DNA from: Omphalotus guepiniiformis
Lineage: Eukaryota; Basidiomycota; Agaricomycetes; Agaricales; Omphalotaceae
Direction: 5' to 3'
Assembly: GCA_028554645.1 (NCBI GenBank)
Contig: JAQOOI010000059.1
Span: 26,692 to 90,691, forward strand
Length of the DNA stretch: 64,000 nucleotides
Of the stretch, positions 1-9,839 are shown one piece after another. Made by a program: the position numbers and the translations under genes. Numbering within the stretch: position 1 is the first letter of the stretch; every line of letters starts with the position of its first letter. The notes under the pieces were generated by a model, which saw only the letters and a program-made list of their open reading frames with translations, was not told the origin of the DNA and did no database searches.

Positions 1-74
1 ATTACCCCTATTAAAAACAAGCGTTCCCTCCCATCTCGCTCTTGCTAAAGCATCAGCGAGATCGAGCGCTCACT

Positions 75-101
75 CGCTTTCCTTGCTAAAGCAAAGGAGC
101 G
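75..101 (+). repeat. 27-nt hairpin core, also found inside rns
   Basis: The 27-nt segment can fold on itself around CCTTGCTAAAGCAAAGG. Its exact reverse complement lies at 32698-32724, within the 5' domain of the rns gene. Near-identical copies are at about 19445-19471 and 43445-43470. Confidence 0.85.
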
Positions 102-138
102 TCGGGTGCGAGCGCAGCGACAGCTATAGCATGCTCCG

Positions 139-171
139 TTCCTGCTTTAGCTGTCGCTTAGAGCGAGGAGC
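139..171 (-). repeat. 33-nt GC-rich hairpin element, identical copy
   Basis: This 33-nt segment has exact reverse-complement matches at 35770-35802 and 41371-41403 in the left repeat arm, and so also in the right arm. It contains the family word TTTAGCTGTCGC and flanking GAGCGAGGAGC. Dispersed identical copies in unrelated flanks point to a mobile or recombining short repeat, comparable in character to GC clusters of yeast mtDNA. Confidence 0.85.
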
Positions 172-3009
172 TGCTTCTTCCCCGCCCCATTAGGGGGAAG
201 GGGAGGGCAGCTAAAGCAGGGGAGAAAACAAGAAAATACGTTAATATTTAACTAATAGTTATACTAATATTAATAAAAAAAAGTAAAGATAGTTTAAGCA
301 ATAAAAATTTTTATGATAGTCTTTTCCTTACCAACTGAGCAAAATAGGTTTAATAGATGCCGCTTACCTCGCTCCCTGCTGTAGCACCCCTGCCTGCTTT
401 AGCTGGCCGGGAGCTAGAGCAGGGAGGCGTGTAAGTGTTTTATAATAAATCTTAAAACAGTTTGTGATTTTAGTTTTGGCTAAGTGTAAGTAATAAAACT
501 ACTCACCTTTCGCATAAGCGGGTGGGTGAAGATCGTCCAGTGTTATGCCTAATTAGAGATAAAATAAAAATAGGTAAAGTTTATCCTATAATACCTAAAA
601 ATAATTGTAATGGAGCTTTTCGCCGTCCTTGCTTTAGCAGCCCTACTTTAGCTGTCCCGTACTTGTCGTTTTCTGCTTTAGCAGCTCCCGTACCCTCCCA
701 TTAGCAAATTGAGGGTGCGGTAAAAGAAGCTTAAAAATTAATAAAAATTATTGGTAATTTTAATACTTAAAAAATTTAAACTATTAAAATTAAAAGAAGC
801 TTTTTACTTAATTAAAGATATGAAGCGCGGAGCGAAGGCAACAAAAAAAAAATTTTTTTTTTTCATTAATAGACAAATTTTACATTTAAAATAAAAAATG
901 AATTCAAAAATAACTGTTTTTTTTTTTTTTGGAGTGAGAAATAAATATTTCCCCTTATTTGTTACTAGGATTTATAGAAGTTGAGGGTTGCTTCACTGTA
1001 TCAAGATTTGCTTATAATTCTCTTGCTCCCCGCCCCATTCCTGCTTTAGCTGAAGCGAGGGCTGCTAAAGCAGGGGAGTGCTTCAATTGGAGCAAACAAT
1101 GTTAAAAAAAACTGTTATATCACCACCTCGCCTCCGCCGAAGGCGAGGCGGCTACGCCCACTACCCGCTTTCCTCGATTTGCCTGCTTTAGCTGAGGGAG
1201 GGAAGCGGTAGTTATAGCGAGCATTCACTAACTCGCTAATGTGAATGAGCAAGAGTGAGTTGCCTAAGCAAGATTGGTGGTTGTGTTTAATAAAGGTAAA
1301 ATAATTAAAAAAGTAGTAACATAATAAATAGAGAAAATACACTAATTTTAACTTTAAATAAAAAGAGTAGCTGCTTATGCGGCCCTCATATAAGGATAGT
1401 AGGGGTTTATATTAAATAATAGTAAAGTAAATATTTAGCTAATTATAATATTTATAATTATAAAATTTATTTATAATATTATTTCAAAAAAAATAAATAT
1501 AAAAATGAAGTAATTTATATATATTTATTAAAATATAACCTATAAGGTTCAAATCCTTTACTCTTTAGATTATATAATTTTTAATAATAAATTTTTATTA
1601 TTTTTAGTTATATAAGAATTATAAGTCAAAGATTAATCTTAAGATGCCTTTAACTCTAAATTCTATTTAAATTTTTACTTGCAATAATATAAGGACTTTT
1701 ATTATTTTTAAATTCTTTTTTTTTAAACTTTTTGCTGCGCCTCGCCTCCTTGCTTTAGCTGCTAAAGCAGGACGGCGGCTGCGCAAATTTAGTTTTTGAT
1801 ATTATTTATTAAAAAACAAAAAAACTTTAAGCCCCGCTCACTCTCTTGCTTATAAAAAAAGCGAGCGCTCGCGCAGCGAGCGAGTGAGTGGTTGTGTCGC
1901 TATGGTTTATTAAGAAGGATAAATTAATTTTTGCTCCCTTACTAAAACTATTGCTTTTGCTTACTGCTTTATATTACTAATGCATTTTCGCTTCATATAA
2001 ATTGAGTGCTCGCTTTCCCTTTCCCCTCACCCTTTCCCTCGCTCCCCGCTTTAGCACAACCAGCTAAAGCAGGGAGCGTGGGTAGGTGGGGGGGGGGGAG
2101 GGTGCTAAAGCAGGGGTGCGGAAGATTTACTCTTGCTTTAGCAGAAGCCGAAGATCCGCTTTAGCTAAAAAAAGGGTTTAAAAAGTAATTATATAGTAGT
2201 TGTTGATAAGTCAACGGAGTTTACCGCTTCTACATTAACATTTTTGTTTTTTTAGGGAAGGATGGTGTTTAAATTCTATTTTTTAATTATAAAAATTTTT
2301 ATAATATTTATTTTTTTTTTCTCTCTTGCTCACTCGCTCGCATTAGCGCTAGCGCTAGTGATAGCAACCCCTGCTTTAAGTGCTTTAGATGCTTTAGATG
2401 CTTTAGCGGCTTTAGCTTTTTTAGATGTTTTAGATGCTTTAGAATGCTTTAGCTGGGGACGGCAACCGCGCTTTTTGTTTTTGCTTATATTTTTTAAGAA
2501 ATGCTTTTTAATTCGCTTCTATTTAATAATTTTAAGAATAAGTATTTTTCTATTATTTTTATTTACCTTTAATTTACACTTTATTTTTAATAATAAAAAA
2601 ATTTTAGGTTAAAAATTAGTTACCCTCGCTCGCTTATGGCTCGCTTATGTCACCCTCCTGCATTAGCACGGTATGCAACAGCTGGGAGCGATTGCTTACT
2701 CTCGCTTAAATCTTATTAATGCAATTGCAAAATCAAGTAAGTGGTACTACTCTTGCTCACTAAATCGCTATTACTAACTCGCTATCGCTCGCTCGCTAGC
2801 TAGCTAAGGCAGGCGGGTTGCTAAAGCAAGGGACGTGCGGCAGGGTGAGCGAATAATTGCCTAAGCAAGAGTGATGTAACTAAAGTGACAGTTAACAAAA
2901 GTTAGAGAGCAAATAAATAAAAAGAAATAAACATAAAAATTTTATTATATTTTAAATTAAAAAATATGAATCAGTAAATTAAGACTGACAATATTTTTAA
3001 ATTAAAATT

Positions 3010-6000
3010 ATGACACAATTTTTTTCAATTTTTAATACTATATTAAATGATGCTGCTCAACCTTGGCAATTTGGTTTTCAGGATAGTGCTGCACCAGGAT
3101 TTACTGGTCTTGTAACATTACATAATACTATTGGTTTTTATTTAGTTTTAATTAGTTTTTCAGTATTTTGAGTTCTTTTTTCTATAATTTATTATTACAA
3201 TAATAATAAAAATCCTATAGCTTACAAGTATATAACTCACGGTTCAATTATAGAATTAATATGGACTATTACACCAGCTTTAGTTTTAATTGCTATTGCT
3301 TTCCCTTCTTTCAAATTACTATATTTAATGGATAAACAAGATCTATGTCATGATCTAGATATAACAGCTTTGGCTTCTACATTCATCAGTAAGATTTTAT
3401 CTCGATCTAATGAAGTAGTTCCATTTGGTGTTACAGGTGCAAGCAACAATATCAGACTCAATAAGCATTCACGTGATATTACAGTGTTTAACAATGAAAT
3501 CCTCTCACAACTAGTAGGCCATCTCCTAGGAGATGGTTCTATACATTACTCGCGAACCTCTGTTACACCGTACTTTGTATTTACTCAAACTATTAAGCGA
3601 TTTAAATACATTTGACACGTGTATCTAACTTTCAGTCCCTACTGTGGACGAGTTCCTCTGTATAATCCTGGTCTACGAAAAGGAATCCCTTATCCTTTCA
3701 TCCAAGTAATGACTCGCAGTTATCCTGCTCTTATTCCATTGTACGAATTATTTTATCGAGTTTGTGCTAATGGTAAAAGTAAAACAAAGGTTATTACTAC
3801 AGATTTACTACAATATTTAAATCCAGTATCTCTTGCTTATTGAGCAATGGACGACGGATCTTGGACTCCTAGTGGGTTTTATTTTCATACAGAAGCTTTC
3901 ACATTTAAGGAATGTTACCTGTTGGTTGCCATGCTTCATTACCGTTTTGGACTGTTTAGTACAATCCAACAACATGAAGGCAAACCTATGATAAAAATTG
4001 CAGGTAAGTCTATGACCTTATTTCGATCTATTGTAACTCTGCACTTCCACCAATCAATGCTATATAAGCTACGACAGTAATAGAAAAAAGACTTCGTCCC
4101 CTTTAGCTGGAAGGCTAATTGAATAATTTCGCTATAAGCTGGAAACTCTTAATGCTTTTAGGTACGTTTATATCTTGTTAATATACGTTAAAATTCTAGA
4201 GTTATCCCTATATATTATATCTAATCTAGAGGGTAATAGACAATCAGCAGGAAACCAAATAGCATATTTATTGCTAGAGTAGATCCTCAGAGAATAAACG
4301 CGAAACATCCTCCTATTCTCTCGTGCACAGCACTGACCCCAGATAGGGATGATGATATAATCCAACTCTTTTCTGCACTACATATAGAAAAGTAAAGGAA
4401 GTGTTGTCTCCAACATTAACTATTAAAGTAGTAGGTCACCAATGGTACTGGTCTTATGAATATAGTGATTTTATTACTGAAAGTGGAGAATCTATAGATT
4501 TTGATTCGTACATGATCCCTGAATCTGATTTAGAATTAGGGCAATTTAGATTATTAGATGTAGATAATAAATTAATAGTACCAGTAGATTGTCATATTAG
4601 ATTAATAGTTACAGGTGCTGATGTAATTCATTCTTTTGCAGTTCCTTCATTAGGTTTAAAATTAGATTGTGTCCCAGGAAGACTTAATCAAGTATCTTTT
4701 CTTGCTGAGAGAACTGGGATATTTTATGGGCAGTGTTCTGAGATTTGTGGTGTTTGGCATGGATTAAAAATAAAAAGAGGCATGGGTCCATGTAAAATAT
4801 AACTATATGCTAGAACCCTTTCCTCTGCATACACCTCTTTATACTTACTTTCCTTGTTAAAGCAATATGTTTAGTTCAAGAGGAGCCAAGGTAAAAAAAA
4901 ATTTTTTGTTTTTAAATGGTATAGGGAGTGTGAATTAGCAAGGGTTAATTCTTCTAAGTTAAATATAACTTATAAGGCAAGGATTATAAAATAATACTTA
5001 AGGTTACTAGCAGGCTAATAAGTTAGCCTTAGAGACTATACGTTATACAACTAAATTTTACTTAGTTAAAGAAATAGTCCTATCCTTTTCGAAAGAAAAG
5101 ATAATTAAATTTAAAGAAAAAGCTGTAAATATCTCTTCTATTCTCCACGATTGGTTTGTTATTGATAATTTAATAAATTGTTATTTTTCTTTAATGAACA
5201 TTACTCCTGTAATCCTTAAAGAAAATAGATTACATTCAAATCCTGCTATTTTTAAATTAAAATCTAAATTAGATTTATTTATTAGTACAAAGGCAGAACC
5301 GCCTGTGCTAAAGCAAGAGAATGTAAAAAATAATATTTTATTAAAATCCTATGCTAATTCTATTTTATCATTATCTTTATATGAAATAGCTTACAAATAT
5401 GGTAAAAATGTAAATTCACCTATTTGTAAATATAATCTACCTACCGCCGAAGGCGAGAATGGGATTCTCTTCATAAATATAAAGGTATACCTGGTATTTA
5501 CCTATTTTGTAATGATAAAGATTCATACTTAGGATCTTCTAAAGATTTATTTACACGGTGCTTTAAACAACATAAAAATAATGCTTTTACTAAAAATTTT
5601 ATACATAAAAAATTTTACAGTAATGTTGTTAAAAATACTTGGAGTGCATTTACATTAAGTATATTGGAGATTATTCCTAACCATATTGAACTATTTGCTA
5701 AGTTAAATCCTAATTATGTTTTAACTAAGGATGAATATGATTTTCTTCTTGATTTAACTTTATATGAATTAACGATTGCAGAACAAGTTTATATTGATGC
5801 AATAGAACCTTCATTAAATGGTAGTTTTTATGCTAACTGGTCTTCTTATAATACCGGTTCAAAAGGCTACATCAGAGATGAAGAATCTAATATAGACTTA
5901 TCTCTTTCATTTCTTAACAGATCTTATAATCAAGCAACTAAAGATCTACATAGAAAAAATAGAACTGGCATTAAAGTTTCCGATGAAACAATAAAAAAAA

Positions 6001-6274
6001 TGTCAGCTTCACATTTATCTCTTAAGAAAGGTAGATCAGTAATTTTATTTGATGTAAAGACCGAAAAAGAAATTGTTTTTGATACAGTTGCTTCTTTACG
6101 AAGAGAACTAAAAATTAGTGATAGAACAATCAATAGATGAGCTTTAGATGGTAAAATACACCACACTAAATCTTTAAAGTATCCTTTAGTTAGAATAAAA
6201 ATTTAGTCATGCCTATCGCTATTGAAGCAGTCACAAGTAATGATTTCCTTATATGGCTGGATTCACAATCATAA
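3010..6274 (+). CDS. cox2: Cytochrome c oxidase subunit 2, three exons
   Basis: Cox2 is the copper-A subunit of complex IV in the inner membrane and takes electrons from cytochrome c. I place exons at 3010-3333, 4398-4764 and 6207-6274, giving 252 residues, a normal length for fungi. The start is ATG; codon TGA in exon 1 is read as Trp. Exon 1 encodes both membrane helices and ends in LLYLMD. Exon 2 carries the aromatic stretch [13 protein letters not shown], the first copper ligand in [11 protein letters not shown] and the motif YGQCSEICG. Exon 3 supplies FMPIAIEAV with the last Met ligand. The His of HGFMPI is split from it by intron 2. Both exon ends are T and both introns end in G, as group I introns do. 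This is the best-preserved protein gene in the window, with no frameshift. An unknown ORF starts inside exon 3 in another frame. Confidence 0.95.
3328..4080 (+). CDS. LAGLIDADG homing endonuclease in cox2 intron 1
   Basis: The frame runs unbroken from cox2 exon 1 into the intron (first in-frame ATG at 3328, at the end of exon 1) and stops at TAA 4078-4080, giving about 250 residues when two TGA codons (3613-3615 and 3841-3843) are read as Trp. The two LAGLIDADG-type helices are [10 protein letters not shown] (about residue 64) and WAMDDGSW (about residue 172), both keeping the catalytic Asp. The spacing and the second motif are those of the single-chain LAGLIDADG_2 type. Such proteins cut an intronless cox2 allele to spread the intron, and may help splicing. 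It is probably made by processing of a fusion with the upstream exon. No break is visible, so it may be active. Confidence 0.85.
3334..4397 (+). mobile_element. Group I intron 1 of cox2
   Basis: The intron interrupts cox2 between LMD and EVLSP. The 5' part is an endonuclease frame continuous with exon 1, and the catalytic core follows it. Core segments are recognisable by eye: AATCAGCAGGAAACC (about 4239-4255), CTCAGAGAATAAACGCG (about 4286-4302) and GATGATATAATCC just before the 3' splice site. The P7-like segment resembles group IB cores. It is about 1.06 kb long. Confidence 0.85.
4765..6206 (+). mobile_element. Group I intron 2 of cox2
   Basis: The intron separates HG from FMPI of cox2. 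Here the catalytic core comes first: segments TACTAGCAGGCTAA (about 5006-5019), TTAGAGACTATACG (about 5029-5043) and GAAATAGTCCTATCC (about 5080-5095), typical of group I P4, P7 and the S segment. A GIY-YIG endonuclease frame follows and fills the rest. It is 1.44 kb long. The terminal G is also the last base of the ORF's TAG stop. Confidence 0.85.
5194..6206 (+). CDS. GIY-YIG homing endonuclease in cox2 intron 2, frameshifted
   Basis: The N-terminal part reads from ATG 5194. Near 5440-5460, at the GC-rich word CCGCCGAAGGCGAG, the frame changes by one base and the homologous frame resumes with WDSLHKYKG. The nuclease domain then shows PGIYLFCND and [13 protein letters not shown], corresponding to the GIY and YIG motifs. 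The later [15 protein letters not shown] and [12 protein letters not shown] look like NUMOD3-type DNA-binding motifs, and [19 protein letters not shown] followed by ISDRTINRW is a NUMOD1-type helix-turn-helix. One TGA (6138-6140) is Trp. The stop TAG occupies the last three bases of the intron. If the frameshift is real the gene is dead; it could instead be a one-base reading error beside the GC cluster. Confidence 0.8.
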
Positions 6275-6812
6275 TTTTGATTTAAAAATTTTTGCTATAT
6301 TAGTGCGATTAAATTCTAATTGATATTTATTATTATTTAGAATTTTTATTTCATTAATAATTTATATTTATATATGTAATATAGATAATTTATATATTTT
6401 TAATTATTTACATGTTTTAGATAATTTTAATGATTATAATTTATTAAATTTGAGTGGATCTAATCTTGATCTTTCTTCTCCCTCCGCAACTGAGTTTTCT
6501 AATTCTTCTAATTCTAATCTTACTCCTAATAATAACTTTAACAATCAACCTAATATTACTCCAGACCCTAATACTGGTTCTTATTACTTGCATGGATTTG
6601 ATTTTAATTGTGAAACGGATAGCTTTTCACAAGATAGTACAGTACATGATAATAACAATCCAGATAATCATATATCAACAGAGGAGTCAAATTCTGCAGA
6701 TAATTTAGATAATTTATCTAATGAAAATAAAACCTCCGAATCTGGATATACTTTCATAGCAGAAGTTAAAGATACCGATTATGACGCAGATATTGAAGAT
6801 AATCTAGATTAA
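6240..6812 (+). CDS. Unknown ORF overlapping the 3' end of cox2
   Basis: I do not recognise this protein. An open frame of 190 codons starts at ATG 6240, inside cox2 exon 3 but in a different frame (35-bp overlap), and ends at TAA 6810-6812; one TGA is read as Trp. The first half is hydrophobic, with a likely membrane segment around LLLFRIFISLIIYIYI (residues 30-45). The second half is hydrophilic, rich in Asn, Ser, Thr and Asp, with a strongly acidic end (DTDYDADIEDNLD). The second half uses mixed codons such as GAT, TCC, GCA and CCC, unlike plain AT-rich spacer. The overlap suggests co-transcription with cox2. It might begin downstream at a non-ATG codon, or it could be chance open sequence. 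Confidence 0.5.
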
Positions 6813-8897
6813 CTCTCATAATAATAACTATCTGCTTATTATATTATTTATGTTATTTTTTTAATTACTTAAACTATAATTTTTATTTATATATTTTTTT
6901 TTATATAATTTTTATAATTTATAGTTATCTAAATTTTATTCAATATTTATATTTAACTTAAATTAGTTAAAAAAACCAAATATTTTTTAAAAAAATATTG
7001 TAACCCCAAGTATTTTTTATATTTTTACTGAATTTTAATAAATTAATTAGCTTTTAATACTGATCCTTAAATTAATTAATTTTTCTTTTTAATTTATGAA
7101 AAGTTCCTCCCCCCCCTCGCTTTTGCTTTAGGCAAGCGGCCCTTTAGCTCCCTCCCTTCCCTGCTTAGCAGGGAAGGGAGGGAGGAAAAGCGAGTGGTGC
7201 TAAAAAGCAGGGGGAAAGGGATGCAAGGGAGAAAGAATTTTATATATTTTTTTTTTATCTTGCTAAGGCAAATACACTCGCATTTAGCGATACTCACTTA
7301 AACTGTGCTATTCTGCAAATTTGTTGTTCATGTTAATGCTTAAACATAGGCTCACTTAACTATTACTAAAGATAGTTTAAGATTATGCTTTTTCCAAAGC
7401 TTTAAATATTAAATTAGCAAGATGTTTGCAAATGCAAGCTTAGTATCAAATGCAAGAAAAGCGGCTTACTAACGCATTTTGAAATAAATTTAAAAAACTG
7501 CAAAAGTTGGGGCGTCAACTCTCCATCGCATAATTAACTAAGCAAGAGTGGGTGTCTCGCTCCTTCCCTCCCTCGCCTTCGGCGGCGCGCGAGGGTCGAT
7601 AGCAAAAAATAAAAAAAAAAATATTTAAATAATTTTGTGCGGAAGCCCTTAATTTAAAGTAAAGGAGTTTGTAGTTTATAAAATAAGATGTTTTTTAATA
7701 GGAAACAAAATATGATAATAGTCACATTTAAACCTGTATTCCGTATTAAATAATATTAAAAAAATCAAGGGTAAATGGCTAATTAAATGAAAAGCAAACA
7801 AATTTGGATAATGTAGGACAATCACCTGAATTACCACCACACGGAAAGAGTGTTGAGAGTATGTGAGTCGTGCTATCCCCTGCCTGCTTTAGCAGTCCGC
7901 CCCTCCCACACAAGGGACCGCTATCCAACCCTCTTTGCTTATGCAATCCGCGACCCATCACTTTGCGATTACTCGCTTGCCTTAGCAAGCCCCACCCCTA
8001 TCCTCCTGCTAAAGCAGTGGCTGGCTAAAGCAGGGTGTGCTAAAAAGCCAGGAGAAAGGGTCTCGGCTTGCCTGTAGCAAGCGAGGGGAGTAGGGAGAGA
8101 GTAATAACCATTTCCATTAAAAATAAAAGTAGTATTTCCCCCGCCCGCTTCCTCCCGCCCTCCGCTTAGCTTATCGCTAGCTACGCGCTGCTAAAGCAGG
8201 AGTGGATTGCGGAGCTGCTAAAGCAGGGGAGCGAACATAAAAACATAATAACTAAATTATAAGTTGCGCTCGCGCCGCGAGCGAGAAGAAGAGCAAGATA
8301 AAAATAATTTTCATTTCAATATATAAATTTTTAGTGGGTAAGATAAGGCAAAATTATTTAAATTAAAAAAAATAAAAATTAGAAAAAACAATCTTAATAA
8401 TTTAGATTTTATTAAAATATACTGCTCTTGCTAAAGCAGCAGCGAGAAAACTATCACAACATTATATGTTTTTGTTGTATTTAAATGTAATTTGGTGATT
8501 AATTGAAAAATAGGGGGGGTGTGGGGGGGTAACTTTAAATATAAAATGATTATTTTTTTTATTATAGGTCGCGCAGGCCGCCGTTCCTCCCACTGCTTTA
8601 GGTAGTACCCTTCTTACTTATGCAATCCACGACCACTCGCCTGCTTTAGCAGCTACGTGGGCGAGAGGGAGCGGAGGGGAAAGGAGTCGCTGCTAAGGGG
8701 CAGCGAGAGAAATAGTTTTGAAATATACTGGAAATGGATAAAGATAAAATAAAATAAATAAACCTATAAAAATAGGTTTTGGAAGGTGCTGATATGGCTT
8801 AAAGCAGCCGCAAAGAATAATTAAAAAAAAAAACTGAAATTATAAAGATAAATAGATAAACCAAAAATAATATTAATTAAACATAAACTCGTAATAA
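6813..8897. other. Long gene-free spacer with GC-rich elements
   Basis: About 2.1 kb with no conserved gene on either strand. GC-rich hairpin elements lie at about 7108-7225, 7555-7600, 7865-8090, 8145-8230 and 8570-8710. Frames at 7094-7297 (minus), 7779-7988 (minus) and 7850-8077 (plus) are translations of these elements. Confidence 0.7.
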
Positions 8898-9839
8898 CTA
8901 AAAATTAGATATTATGTAATATTTACTTAGTGTTTTTCTATATTTTATAAAAATAGCAATTTTAGGATATCTTTCCTCTAATTTAAATCTTTCTAATAGA
9001 TAGTTTCCATAGAAATTTAATAAAATACCAAAAAGACATCATAAAAATAATAGAACTTGAATAATATCATAAGAAAACTGCTAATTTAGAAATACCATTT
9101 AATGTTTCAAAAATTATTAAATAATTTCCTCTAAATCTAATACCGATGATTTTTTAACAGATTCCATTTATTTTTTCTGTTATTTTTTTATCATCGTCTA
9201 ATTTAGATAAAAATTCACTATATTTTTGACTTTTTTTTTCCATTAAACCTTTTAAGTTTTTCAAATTCGCGAATCTCCAATAGTTTTTTTTGCTTGTATA
9301 TTAGCTTTTTCTTTTATTATTTGAATCATAATATTTTGAACGTTCTTGCTCTATAGATGATTCGCTACTTGATTTAGGTAAATTTTTTAATTTATCTTTC
9401 TAAAAAACTGATTTTTCTATCTGACATAAGATTATCGTTTTTTATATTTTCAATTTTTTTAATATGTTCATTAGCAGTATTAATATGCATTTTATGATAA
9501 AAATTTTTTTGTGTTCTTTCATCTAAATTATCTCTAGCTATTTTTTGTCAGTTCTTCATTTTTTATTTTTTTGAGATTCAATTATTTTATCTTTATAATC
9601 TTTTGAATGTTCATTTTTAATAGTTATATATGAAGAATATATAGCTCCACCAGAAATTATTCCAGCAGTAAATCTTTTTATTCAACAGCGATACCTCCTT
9701 TTTTATATTCAATCTTATTTTTATTTTCTAAATGTTCAAAATATATTAAAAAAAAATTTATTAATATAAATAAAATTAAAAAAATAATTTTTAAGAAAGA
9801 TAAAAAAGTTAAATTAGAATAACTTATGAAAAAATTCAT
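8898..9839 (-). pseudogene. Decayed minus-strand ORF, fungal mitochondrial hypothetical protein
   Basis: Read on the minus strand from ATG 9839, a hydrophobic N-terminus (MNFFISYSNLTFLSFLK and a following helix) leads, after a frameshift near 9680, into IKRFTAGIISGGAIYSS and a charged, probably coiled-coil stretch (SKDYKDKIIESQKNKK, NTANEHIKKIENIK). After several more one-base frameshifts it ends with hydrophobic segments and NYLLERFKLEERYP, stop TAG at 8898-8900. The last motif resembles the ends of hypothetical proteins I recall from basidiomycete mitogenomes; I cannot name a function. It is the only protein-like sequence I find on the minus strand outside the inverted repeat. Amino-acid patterns survive but at least five frame changes are needed. 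Confidence 0.55.

Larger units (their letters stand above)
1..3009. other. Gene-free AT-rich region with GC-rich hairpin elements
   Basis: I see no conserved gene in this 3 kb. It is AT-rich sequence studded with GC-rich hairpin elements (for example about 20-230, 360-430, 1030-1080, 1120-1220, 1735-1790, 2010-2160 and 2640-2850). A run of 9-bp units of the type TGCTTTAGA lies at about 2385-2455. Short open frames here (522-704, 1115-1342 on the minus strand, 2262-2612) are mostly translated GC elements or poly-T runs with no protein-like composition. Confidence 0.7.

Noticed and set aside
275..355. Minus-strand tRNA-like stretch containing GCTCAGTTGGTAAGG
   Set aside because: The D-arm word is good but the anticodon stem and T arm do not pair. 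Possible tRNA relic only.
1361..1567. Possible tRNA: AAAGAGT near 1364 and a T-arm-like AAGGTTCAAATCCTT with ACTCTTT at 1544-1566
   Set aside because: The matching acceptor halves are about 200 nt apart, with no D or anticodon arm I can fold between them; a GC-element word follows the 5' half. At most a relic.
2262..2612. 116-codon frame with Leu/Asp/Ala repeats
   Set aside because: The text comes from 9-bp TGCTTTAGA repeats and poly-T runs, not protein-like.
5930..6166. Minus-strand 78-codon frame
   Set aside because: Antisense shadow of the GIY-YIG endonuclease gene.
6454..6708. 84-codon Ile/Leu-rich frame
   Set aside because: Shadow of the Asn/Ser-rich ORF in another frame; Ile/Leu text arises from reading ATT/CTT out of frame.
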